Of a stretch of 64,000 nucleotides of DNA, positions 8,645 through 16,851 are shown in pieces. The position numbers were made by a program, and so were the translations under genes. Every line of letters starts with the position of its first letter. Positions within the stretch are counted from its first letter, which is position 1. The notes beneath the pieces are model-generated. The model was not told the origin of the DNA. It ran no database searches and saw only the letters and a program-made list of their open reading frames with translations. The stretch is from Leekyejoonella antrihumi. GTDB taxonomy: Bacteria; Actinomycetota; Actinomycetes; Actinomycetales; Dermatophilaceae. Location of the stretch: contig NZ_VCQV01000027.1 of assembly GCF_007845645.1 (NCBI RefSeq), forward strand, positions 1 through 64,000. The letters run 5' to 3'.

Positions 8645-9370
8645 GCTCCCGCTGGATGCTCGCGCGGGCTGAGAGGTGATGGCCGCGGCGGCATACGTGT
8701 AGGAGCCATCGATGTGCTCGCCCAGGAGCCTGACCAGGCTGGCGCCATCATGCTGCTCAGCGGCGTCGATAAGCCTCGCATGCTCGGCGAACGACCTCCT
8801 CGTCCGCTCGGCACTGTCGATGTACCGGTTCGCGATGGTGCGCGCCGCGGGCAGCCGCCACAACTGATCCAGAAGACGAACCAGTAGCTGATTGTTGGCC
8901 GGCTGGATGAGCGCCAGATGGAAGTCACAATTCATCGCGAAATAGTCAGCGTGAGCCGGGTCCGCCGACGCCTCCTCCCGATACAGACTGCGCAGCAGGT
9001 GGATGTCGCGAGGCGAGTAGTTCGGGGCAGCTTCTTGCACCCCAAGACATTCCAACGCCCGACGCACGTGATGCACCTCCCGCACACCATCCGGCGTGAC
9101 GTCCGGGACGACATAACCACCCCGCCCCGGCGTCCACATCACGGTGCCATCATTCGCAAGACGTGTCAGCGCGTCCCGCACGGGCGTACGCGAGACACTC
9201 AACTGTTCGGCGATCTGCTCCTGAGTGAGTCGCGTAAACGGCGCATACCCCCCGGTCTGTACAGCGTCGCGAAGCCGCCGATACACAAGTTCGGACGTCG
9301 GCTGCGATGCGAGCTCCTCGGGAAGCAGAGGGGCAAGGACAACTTCCTCAAACTCATCCGCTTCCATCAT
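8633..9370 (-). CDS. GntR-family transcriptional regulator (FCD/FadR-type effector domain)
   Basis: A 245-aa regulator. The N-terminal winged helix (residues about 25-90) contains SELVYRRLRDAVQTGGY and the recognition helix region EQIAEQLSVSRTPVRDALTRL. The all-helical FCD domain follows, with a metal/ligand pocket pattern including NCDFHLAL and the late histidines EHARLIDA and LLGEHIDGSY. The start at 9370 (ATGATG) has GGAGGT 4-6 nt upstream. It is convergent with the ABC genes it probably controls. A site resembling the 19-bp repeats lies about 40 nt upstream of its start (9405-9424), suggesting autoregulation. Effector unknown. Confidence 0.88.
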   Translation of the reverse strand: MMEADEFEEVVLAPLLPEELASQPTSELVYRRLRDAVQTGGYAPFTRLTQEQIAEQLSVSRTPVRDALTRLANDGTVMWTPGRGGYVVPDVTPDGVREVHHVRRALECLGVQEAAPNYSPRDIHLLRSLYREEASADPAHADYFAMNCDFHLALIQPANNQLLVRLLDQLWRLPAARTIANRYIDSAERTRRSFAEHARLIDAAEQHDGASLVRLLGEHIDGSYTYAAAAITSQPARASSGSITG

Positions 9371-9878
9371 GACCTCCAGCGCAGCAAAATAGCGAATCCT
9401 ACGTATGCAGTGTACACACCATTACGGAGCCTTCCCATGACCGACTAGCAAAACTGTCTGGCGGGGATAGCCTCAGCTGCGAAACGGTCTCGACTTCGGT
9501 CTAGGAGTTTCCCTACCCGGGTCGGTCTCGCTGACTATCGACGGATCCTCCTTAGTGCACGCGAACCACTGACCGGTGCGCCGCACGATGGTCCGGCGCA
9601 CCTCCGCCCTCCGTGGTCCTCCCCGGCCGATGGGGCCACTGGGCGATGCCACGGCTGCGAGGGCAGAGGGGCTGCGGCGGGCCTACAGTCGATGCGTGGG
9701 TTCGCCCGCTCCATTCGCCGCGTCGTGCATACCGCTGATCGGCGGGTGGGGCAAGAAGCCCGCACCGCCGTGTCTGCATCGCTGCACCCACCCGAGGGGA
9801 GTGGGCAGTACGCCTGGACCCAGCCCTGGTTGCGGCATCGAAACGCTGGTCACGGCTGCTGGTGGCAGCACCCTTTGG
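9371..9878. other. Intergenic region with a candidate GntR site
   Basis: No convincing gene in these 508 bases. GCAGTGTACACACCA at 9406-9420 matches GCAGTGTATCCACCA at 5284-5298 at 13 of 15 positions. This is the likely operator in the GntR promoter. Nothing else recognisable is seen up to the decarboxylase remnant. Confidence 0.4.
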
Positions 9879-11256
9879 TCATGCGACGAATCCGGCTAGG
9901 GCACGGACCACGCGGTCTACGTCGGCCTCGGTCGTCCGCCAGTTGCTGAAGGCGGCCCGTAGTGCGGGCGTCCCCGCGTAGACGGTGGGGCTCAAGAATG
10001 CTTCACCCGAGACGATCAGCTCGTTGACTAGCTCACCGACCCGCTCGGGATGGTCGGTCAGGGTGAAGCAGACCACGTTGAGCCGGACCCGGGCGAGCAG
10101 CCGGTAGCCGGGCAGCTGGGCGATCCTGGAGCCGAACCGTTCGGCGAGATCCAGGTCTCGTCGCACAATGTCCGCATGTCCCTCGTACCCGTATGCGGCA
10201 AGGGTGAACCAGGCAGGCAGAGCACGCAGTCGCCGGGAGTTCTCGGGGGTCAGATCCGCGAAGTCCACGTCCTCGCGGCGCGGTTGAAGGTATTCGGCAG
10301 CGTTTTGGAACACCCTGACCTGCAGGTCGACTCGCCGAGTGAACTGGACGGCGCTGTCATACGGCACGTCAACCACTTGTGCAGATCGACACAGATCGAG
10401 TCCGCCTGACCCATCGCGTCAGTCAGGTGCGCGTGCGCCGGTGACAAGGCGGCGAATCCTCCAAGGCCGCGTCGACGTGGAGCCAGAACGGGAACCGGTC
10501 CCGCAGGGCCACGATGCCACCAAGGTCGTCGAAGTCTCCGGTGTTGACGGTGCCCGCGTTGGCCACCACGATCGCCGGGCGGCCCTCAAGCGCGTGCAGC
10601 AGGTCCGCGAGTGCGGCAACGTCGACCGCTTCTCGGGACGCAAGGGTCGGAACGAGTCGCAATGCTCGGCGGCCTATGCCGAGCATGGACAGCGCCTTGC
10701 TCACGCTGGAGTGCGGGCACCCCGACAGGACGTGGATCGGGCCTATTGCCGACAGCCCGGAGTCGGCGACAGAGACCCCGTGCTGTTCGCCGAGTCACTC
10801 TCGGGCAATTGCCAGACCCACGTCGTTCGACATCGTGGCGCCGGAGACGAATGCGCCGGACTGACTGGCCGGCAGCGACAGGAGTTGACGAATCCAGTCA
10901 AGGGTCTCGCGTTCGAAGGCTGCTGCACCGGATCCGATTTCGGACATGGCGTTCTGGTCGAACACTGAGGTCAACCAGTCACCGGCGATGGCTGCCGGTG
11001 TAGCCCCGCCGACGACGAATCCGAGATAGCGCGGCCCCGGGCTCGTCGAGAAGGTGTGCTTCCAACGGTTCTGGAACTGCCGCAGGGCACCCTCTAGCCC
11101 GGCGCCATCCGCGGTCAGCACAGATCGTGCGGAGCCTGGTCGCTTGGTGGCTACTGCCTGCTCGCCCAGCTCGGCTAGGCTCCGCACGGCCAGGTCCCGT
11201 ACCTCCTGCAGCAGCAGCGGGGTCCTCGTCGCATCTGCCTCGAGCCTCGAATACAT
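9879..11256 (-). pseudogene. Frameshifted PLP-dependent group II decarboxylase
   Basis: The N-terminal third reads well from 11256 (ATG) to about 10795, with FSTSPGPRYLGFVVGGATPAA and SGAFVSGATMSNDVGLA, typical of aromatic/diaminobutyrate decarboxylases. The middle continues in another frame (10704-10423: [16 protein letters not shown], then FWLHVDAA). The PLP-lysine region CVDLHKWL appears in a third frame near 10390. The C-terminal part resumes at about 10376 ([21 protein letters not shown]) and runs to the stop at 9879. At least three frame changes separate otherwise collinear family blocks, so no full-length enzyme can be made from this sequence. The original substrate cannot be inferred. 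Confidence 0.75.
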
Positions 11257-11759
11257 GCGATCACTGTATGGCGACGGCTCGCGGCCTGGAGGTGAGCGTG
11301 GCTAGTCGCGCCCTAGCCGTCGACGCCCACGGGCCGTAGGCGCGGCCAGGTTGACCAGCCCGGCAGGACTGGCCAGCGCTGAGTGCCAAGTGCGGGCCTG
11401 ACAATCACCAAGGGTGACGCCAGGCCCACCGGGATTTGCTGGCCACCCCTGAGCGAAGCGGGCTACCGCCTGCGGGAACTTGATGTCGCTCGTCTCCAGG
11501 GTCGCCGGGGAGTTGCTGATAGTGCCGGTGACCCGTCATGTGCGGGGTGGCTAACAGGCGAAAGCGGGCCGCGGTAGAACGGGTCGCGGGGGTCTTTGCT
11601 CGCGAAACACGGTCCAGCGACCGGCGCGCCGGCAGGCGCATGATCGAGGTGAGGTCTTCGTGGAGTCCTGGAATCTCGGGTGCTGGCTTGCCGGTCGCTG
11701 CTACTGGTGAGCTCTCCTCGTCGAGAGGTCGCCGGTTCGTCGGAGGGACGTTCTGGTCC
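11257..11759. other. Intergenic region, nothing recognised
   Basis: About 500 bases between the decarboxylase remnant and the desulfhydrase-like gene. No ORF here has family motifs, and I see no strong hairpin or RNA gene. It separates two catabolic islands. Confidence 0.3.
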
Positions 11760-12770
11760 TCAGCCCTGTGCTTCTGCGAGCACCGCGTCGGGGTAGGCGT
11801 AGAGCGCTGGCGAGCCGCCGGTGTGGATGAACAGCACGTTGGAGTCGGCCGGGAAGTATCCCTGCTGGGCCAGTCCGATCAGTCCTGCGGCGGTCTTACC
11901 GGTGTAGACCGGATCGAGCAGGATCCCCTCGAGTCGGGCGAAGGTCTGGATGGCCGCGGTCATCTCGGTGGTCGGCAGAGAGTACCCGGGCCCGACGTAG
12001 TCATCGATGACTGTGAACGCCCCGGTGGGGACCTCGCGCTCGGCTCCGGCGAGCCGAGAGGTCGCGTTGGCGAGCTCGTGCAGCTTGGCCTCCTGGGGGG
12101 CTTTCTTCGCGCGCACGCTGATGCCGGTCACGGGGATACCGCTCTGGTTGCCGTAGAAGCCTGCAACGAGCCCTGCGTGCGTGCCACCCGAGCCGCTGGC
12201 ACAGACCACGTGGTCGACTCGCAGAGACATCTCGAACGACTGCGCCAGAATCTCCTGCGCGCACGACACGTAACCCAGCGCACCGAGCGGATTCGAGGCA
12301 CCGCCGGGCACAATGTACGGTTTGCCACCGTCGGAGGTGACCTGGTTGGCCATCTTCTGCATCCCGGCCATCAGGTCGGTGCCGCCAGGAACAACCTGGA
12401 GCTGCTCAACACCGAGCAGCCGGAAGAGAAGGTTGTTCCCGCTGGCCTCCCGGTCGTACGAATCTTCTACCCGCTCCTCGATCAACAGGCGGCACTTCAA
12501 GCCCTCCCGCACCGCGGCGGACAGGGTCAGGCGGCAGTGGTTGGACTGCACCGCCCCGGTCGTGATGATCGTGTCGGCGCCCTGGGCCAGCGCGTCAGCC
12601 ATCACGAACTCCAGCTTGCGGGTCTTATTACCCCCGGCGCTGAGGCCGAGCAGGTCGTCGCGCTTGATGTAGATGTTTGGGCCGGCCAGGTGCTCGGTCA
12701 GGTGCGGCAGGAACTCGATGGGAGTCGAGCCGGCGGTGTAGCGGCGGCGGGGAATTCGCGCCAAGTGCAT
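11760..12770 (-). CDS. D-cysteine desulfhydrase / L-cysteate sulfo-lyase-like PLP enzyme
   Basis: A 336-aa fold-type II PLP enzyme of the ACC deaminase/D-cysteine desulfhydrase family. The PLP lysine is expected at K49 in SAGGNKTRKLEF. TTGAVQSNHCR holds the substrate-carboxylate loop, and ASGSGGTHAG is the phosphate-binding loop. The length fits the family. Members eliminate sulfide from D-cysteine or sulfite from L-cysteate, giving pyruvate and ammonia. Its neighbours on the same strand are a taurine/sulfonate-type ABC transporter, which favours a sulfonated or aspartate-like substrate over cysteine; that step is inference. The start is at 12770 (ATG), with AAGAAGGAACC upstream. Confidence 0.82.
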   Translation of the reverse strand: MHLARIPRRRYTAGSTPIEFLPHLTEHLAGPNIYIKRDDLLGLSAGGNKTRKLEFVMADALAQGADTIITTGAVQSNHCRLTLSAAVREGLKCRLLIEERVEDSYDREASGNNLLFRLLGVEQLQVVPGGTDLMAGMQKMANQVTSDGGKPYIVPGGASNPLGALGYVSCAQEILAQSFEMSLRVDHVVCASGSGGTHAGLVAGFYGNQSGIPVTGISVRAKKAPQEAKLHELANATSRLAGAEREVPTGAFTVIDDYVGPGYSLPTTEMTAAIQTFARLEGILLDPVYTGKTAAGLIGLAQQGYFPADSNVLFIHTGGSPALYAYPDAVLAEAQG

Positions 12771-12982
12771 GGTTCCTTCTTTCGATGGTAAGGACTAAGG
12801 GCCTGCGAAATGGTGCCGTGGGGAGCACCGGGGACTCGGTCTGAGGAGGTCGTCTCACGTGAGATGCGTGGTCGGTGCCCAGGCAGGTGCCGGACCGGAG
12901 CCGGGGCGGTGTGGTGTTAGGTGACTGGGCGGGGCGTCACGGCGCCTCCGTTCTGATCGAGGCTGGTGGGTGGGGTGGGAAG

Positions 12983-14035
12983 CTACTTGGAGCAGGCCCC
13001 GTTGGCGACCTTCTGGGCGAAGGAGGTGTCGACGTGAGCGGTGATGTCCGCAACGGTGGGGACCTTGTTGATGATGCCCTGTGACTTCAAGAACGTGCCG
13101 GTCTTGACCAGAGACTGCACCACGGCACCGTTTTTCACGTTCCCAGGTGCGCCGAGTCCCTTACTGGTCAGCTCGTCCTTGGGCGCGATCAGTGGGTAGG
13201 ACAGGCCGGTGGGAACGCCGAGGGCTCGAGTCTGGCCGAGGAAGTCCGATGCCTTAGTGATGGCCTGCTTCTTGTTCGGCCCGGTCATCAGCTGGTACGC
13301 GCCGGCGTCAGCGCACAGGTAGCCCAGCACGAGTTTCGGGTTCGCTTTGGCGAAACTCTGGTCGACGGTGACCATGTTCAGGGCGGGGAATCCCATCTTG
13401 GCAATCTGTGTGGAGTCCACGACCTGGCGGCCACCGGAGGCGATCATGCTGCTGGTGAACGGGGCGTCGTTGTAACCGCCGGCGATCTTGCCGGTCTTGA
13501 ATGCCGCGACCATCGCCTGGCGATCCAGGTTGACCAGGGTGACCTTGCCCGCCAGGTGGTTGAGCTTCAGCCAGCTCTGGAAACTGAAGTCTTCCGAGGA
13601 GCCTTCCAGGTAGCCCAGACTTTTGCCGACCAGGTCCGCCGGTGACTTGATGCTCTTCTGGACGACGAGGGCGGCGTTGTCGTAGGCCTCCACCCAGATG
13701 ACCGACAGATTGGTGTTGAGGGCGATAGCCCCGAGGACCGGCGGGTTTCCGGTCTGAGTGGTCAGGTTGTAGCTGCCCGACTTCATCCCGGCCAGGGTGG
13801 CCGGGCCGCTTTGGACCTCCAAAAACTTCACCTTTCCCGGGATCTTCGCCTGCAGCGATGGTTGGGTCGCCACAACACCGGAGTAGTACCCATTGGAGAA
13901 GTAGCTGACAAGCAGGTTGCCTTGCTTTCCGCCACTGGAACTCGTCGCGCCGGTGCCGCTGCTACAGGCGCTGACTAGCAGGGCGCAGCAGGCGGTGGCG
14001 GCCGCCAACCGAGCGCTCTTCTGTGCTCTGAACAT
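12983..14035 (-). CDS. NitT/TauT-type ABC transporter substrate-binding lipoprotein
   Basis: A 350-aa exported lipoprotein with lipobox LLVSAC (Cys24) and a Ser/Gly linker. The solute-binding domain has the TauA/SsuA pattern: LLVSYFSNGYYSGVV at the start, the LAGMKSGSYNLTTQTGNPPVLGAIA segment near residues 75-100, and SPADLVGKSLGYLEGSSEDF, equivalent to the sulfonate family's DLKGKxVA segment. AAGGAG lies upstream of the ATG at 14035. It is the last transporter gene of the ATPase-permease-binding protein series. Ligand class is probably taurine, sulfonate or a related small anion; nitrate or riboflavin-precursor homologues exist, so confidence in ligand is modest. Confidence 0.85.
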   Translation of the reverse strand: MFRAQKSARLAAATACCALLVSACSSGTGATSSSGGKQGNLLVSYFSNGYYSGVVATQPSLQAKIPGKVKFLEVQSGPATLAGMKSGSYNLTTQTGNPPVLGAIALNTNLSVIWVEAYDNAALVVQKSIKSPADLVGKSLGYLEGSSEDFSFQSWLKLNHLAGKVTLVNLDRQAMVAAFKTGKIAGGYNDAPFTSSMIASGGRQVVDSTQIAKMGFPALNMVTVDQSFAKANPKLVLGYLCADAGAYQLMTGPNKKQAITKASDFLGQTRALGVPTGLSYPLIAPKDELTSKGLGAPGNVKNGAVVQSLVKTGTFLKSQGIINKVPTVADITAHVDTSFAQKVANGACSK

Positions 14036-14065
14036 ACTGAACTCCTTGAGGGTTGAGCAGCGGCT

Positions 14066-14935
14066 CTACTGGGCGGAACGCCCAGCAGGGTCAATACGGG
14101 ACTTGAGAAGCCGGAGCAGCGCGTCGAGGGTAATCCCGAGGACGGCGATGATGAGCACTCCGGCGAAGATCAGGTCGGTGCGCAGGAACTGCCCGGCCTG
14201 CAGGATGACGTAGCCCAGCCCGGCGGTGGCGGCCACGAACTCGGCGGCCACGATGCTGGTCCAGGAAATGCCCATCGCCAGGCGCATGCCGGTGATGATC
14301 TGCGGAAGGGCCGCGCGGATCTGCACGTACACCGCGGTCTGGAACTCGGAAGCCCCCAAGCAGCGGGCGGCGTGCAACAGTTCGGCCGGCACGTCGGTGA
14401 TGGCTGCGGCGGTGGACACCGTCACGATCGGGATGACCCCGATCGTGATCAGCACGATCTTGGGGGTCTCACCCAGACCGAACCACACCAGCAGCAACGG
14501 AATGAATGCCAGCGGCGGGAGCGGTCGGGTCAGCTCGATGAACGGGTCGATGATGGAGCGGATGGGGCGTACCGCGGCCATCAACCCGCCGATGATGATG
14601 CCGATGATGGTACCGATCGCGAAGCCAACGAGGATGCGGATCAGGCTGATGTAGGTGTCGTACCAGAGCGGCTTGCCCTGCGACGGGTACGGCCGGTCCC
14701 AGTAGTGGATGAGCGCACCGACTGTCGCGATCGGGGTGGGCAAGAAGACCGGGTCCCGCACGATCAGCACGGCGATCAGTTCCCAGATCACCAGGGCACC
14801 AACGATGCTCACCACCGACAGGTACCTCCGGCGCATCAGCTCGCTCAGGCGGCCGCCGAGGCTCGGTTTCGCATCTCCGGTGGCCAGCCTGGGGTCGAGA
14901 ATGGCGGTGGGGGGGTTACTAAGCGTCCCACTCAT
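14066..14935 (-). CDS. Taurine/sulfonate-type ABC transporter permease
   Basis: A 289-aa membrane protein of the TauC/SsuC family, with about six helices. The first is VVSIVGALVIWELIAVLIV. The coupling loop ELLHAARCLGASEFQTAVYVQIRAALPQI carries the EAA-like motif. The characteristic MGISWTSIVAAEFVAATAGLGYVI block follows. The start at 14935 shares one base with the ATPase stop (TGATG), so translation is coupled. The much longer upstream frame duplicates ATPase coding sequence and is rejected. Confidence 0.9.
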   Translation of the reverse strand: MSGTLSNPPTAILDPRLATGDAKPSLGGRLSELMRRRYLSVVSIVGALVIWELIAVLIVRDPVFLPTPIATVGALIHYWDRPYPSQGKPLWYDTYISLIRILVGFAIGTIIGIIIGGLMAAVRPIRSIIDPFIELTRPLPPLAFIPLLLVWFGLGETPKIVLITIGVIPIVTVSTAAAITDVPAELLHAARCLGASEFQTAVYVQIRAALPQIITGMRLAMGISWTSIVAAEFVAATAGLGYVILQAGQFLRTDLIFAGVLIIAVLGITLDALLRLLKSRIDPAGRSAQ

Positions 14936-15795
14936 CACTGCACCACTGCTTCCTGCTGCCCTAAGGTTTCTTCGAGGGTCGTGCGCAACGCCCGACGGTT
15001 TTCGATGAACACCTGGGACTCCACTGTTGCCTGGGTCCGTGGTCGGGGAATGTCCACGGTCGAGATGGCGTGGACCCGTCCCGGGCGGGCCGACATCACA
15101 CAGACACGGTCGGCCAGCAGACAGGCCTCTTCGACGTCGTGGGTGACGAACAAGATGGTGGTCCTCTCCTGCTGCCACAGCTCGAGCAGGAAGTTTTGCA
15201 TCGAGACTCGGGTGATCGCGTCCAACGCGGCGAATGGCTCGTCGAGCAGCAGGATGTTCGGCTTGTTGATCAGGGCCCGGGCATACGCGACACGGTGCCT
15301 CATCCCGCCGGACAGCTGATGCGGGTAGTGGTTCTGGAAGGCCCCCAGTCCAACAATGTCCAGCAGCTCGGCGGCTCGCTCAGATGCGGCCGTCTTGTCC
15401 ATTCCGGTCATCTTGGGGCCGAACATGACGTTCTGTTTGGTGGTCATCCACGAATAGAGCGTCGGCTGCTGGAACAGCACGCACCGGTCGGCGCCAGGCT
15501 TCGTCACGGGTGTGCCCTGCGACAAGATGGTGCCCGAGTCAGCCTTCATGAATCCGGCGACAATATTCAGCAGCGTGGACTTCCCGCAGCCCGAGGGGCC
15601 AAGCAGACAAATGAACTCCCCCGGTTGCACGTGCAGGTCGACGTTGTCCAGTGCCAGGGTGTTCTTCCCCTTGTGGCGGAAGTGCTTGCTGACACCCCGG
15701 ATGTCCAGGGCCAAGACCTGCCCCGAGGGTGAGGTGTCCGAGGCTGCCGGAACGGGATGCTCGGCGGGCTGGGTTTGGCGAGGTCGGTGACGCAC
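14935..15795 (-). CDS. Taurine/sulfonate-type ABC transporter ATP-binding protein
   Basis: A 286-aa ATPase of the TauB/SsuB group. Walker A is GPSGCGKSTLL, the Q-loop VLFQQPTLYSWMT, the signature LSGGMRHRVAYARAL, Walker B ILLLDEPFAALDAITR, and the H-loop FVTHDVEEACLLADRV. The VLFQQ...W-MT and SGGMRxR forms are typical of the nitrate/sulfonate branch. The best start is GTG at 15795, with AAAGG upstream; it follows the GntR gene with only a 12-nt gap. The regulator and transporter are therefore probably on one transcript. Confidence 0.9.
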   Translation of the reverse strand: MRHRPRQTQPAEHPVPAASDTSPSGQVLALDIRGVSKHFRHKGKNTLALDNVDLHVQPGEFICLLGPSGCGKSTLLNIVAGFMKADSGTILSQGTPVTKPGADRCVLFQQPTLYSWMTTKQNVMFGPKMTGMDKTAASERAAELLDIVGLGAFQNHYPHQLSGGMRHRVAYARALINKPNILLLDEPFAALDAITRVSMQNFLLELWQQERTTILFVTHDVEEACLLADRVCVMSARPGRVHAISTVDIPRPRTQATVESQVFIENRRALRTTLEETLGQQEAVVQ

Positions 15796-15807
15796 GACGG
15801 GTGCCTT

Positions 15808-16743
15808 TCAGGAGGAGGGATGGGCAGGCGGGCCCGGGAGCGCATCTGGCTCCGCGACCGGTCGAGGAACGATGGGGAGGGCCGGGGTACCGGTGCCCGT
15901 CCCGGCCGGCTCCGCCGGCCCCACGGGATGGAGATTGACCCGTGCGCGGATGGGCAAATCCACAGTGGAGAACTGCGCATGGATCGCCGTCATCCGCGCG
16001 CGGTCGGTGGTTGACAGGCTCTCGTCAGTCGCGAAGCGGTGCACCACCGACAGAAGATGCTCACGGCTTGATCGCATCGCGCCGACCGCGTCGCCGGACG
16101 CGACGGCCTCCCACGTGCGGCGATGCTCACTAGCCCAGCTGTCGAGCAGGTCGACGTCCTGCCAGGCCTGGGTCCGCGCGTTGCGGTAGTAGTCGCCCGA
16201 CGCGGCCTCCAACAGCCCTCGGCACTGACCCACCAGGTAGGAGTTACGGCACGTCTCCACCAGCGCGGTATGTACCTGCAGATCGGTGTTGACGTCGATA
16301 TCGGGCGCGGACACCACCAGCGCCATCGCGTCGACGAGTTTGCGCGCGGCGCGCAACGCGACCGGGTCCGGATCGCACGCCCCCAAGGCGATGGTCTGCG
16401 GTTCCAGGACGAGTCTGGCCTCCAGCAGTTGCAAATGATCGGCCGGCAGCCGCCGCGCGAACCGGGCCGTGCTCTGATACCGCGGGGTAGCTGAGAGGAC
16501 CGTCGTGCCACTTCCCCGGCGCGACTCAACGTAGCCAGCGAACTGCAGCGCACTCAGCGCCTCCCGGACCGACACCCTGCTCGCGCCGAACCGGCGGGCC
16601 AACTCCGTCTCGACGGGCAGCCGACTACGGACGGGGTACCTCCCCGCCTCGATCGCCTCGATCAACCGCCGCGCGATCGACATCGACACCGCCTCGGGCC
16701 GAGCCGACTCTTCGCCTGGTTGATTCACTGCCATACCCATCAT
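15808..16743 (-). CDS. FadR-type GntR transcriptional regulator
   Basis: A 311-aa regulator. The winged helix (residues about 18-85) contains GRYPVRSRLPVETELARRFGASRVSVREALSAL and the wing ESRRGSGT. An FCD ligand domain follows, with DLQVHTALVETCRNSYL and SSREHLLSVVHRF as the metal-binding histidine segments. The C-terminal 50 residues are Pro/Ala-rich and probably disordered. Three clustered methionines leave the start uncertain by up to 9 nt; the furthest upstream at 16743 is used. It is divergent from the amidase gene, and an inverted repeat lies between them. It likely senses a substrate or product of the amidase-racemase-lyase route. Confidence 0.87.
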   Translation of the reverse strand: MMGMAVNQPGEESARPEAVSMSIARRLIEAIEAGRYPVRSRLPVETELARRFGASRVSVREALSALQFAGYVESRRGSGTTVLSATPRYQSTARFARRLPADHLQLLEARLVLEPQTIALGACDPDPVALRAARKLVDAMALVVSAPDIDVNTDLQVHTALVETCRNSYLVGQCRGLLEAASGDYYRNARTQAWQDVDLLDSWASEHRRTWEAVASGDAVGAMRSSREHLLSVVHRFATDESLSTTDRARMTAIHAQFSTVDLPIRARVNLHPVGPAEPAGTGTGTPALPIVPRPVAEPDALPGPPAHPSS

Positions 16744-16764
16744 GATGGGACCAGGCTTATTTGC

Positions 16765-16793
16765 CTGTCAATAGGGTCTGACATACTTGACAG
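16765..16793. promoter_or_regulatory. Inverted repeat operator between GntR and amidase genes
   Basis: CTGTCAA (16765-16771) and TTGACAG (16787-16793) form perfect 7-bp arms with a 15-bp spacer, inside the divergent promoter region. It contains TCTGACA in the spacer as an extra half-site-like element. Position and symmetry fit an operator for the adjacent FadR-type regulator. Confidence 0.5.
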
Positions 16794-16851
16794 ACAACTT
16801 TGGGAAGAGGACGCTTCACGTGTTGACTCTCGACGGAAGAGGTTCGGGCGA

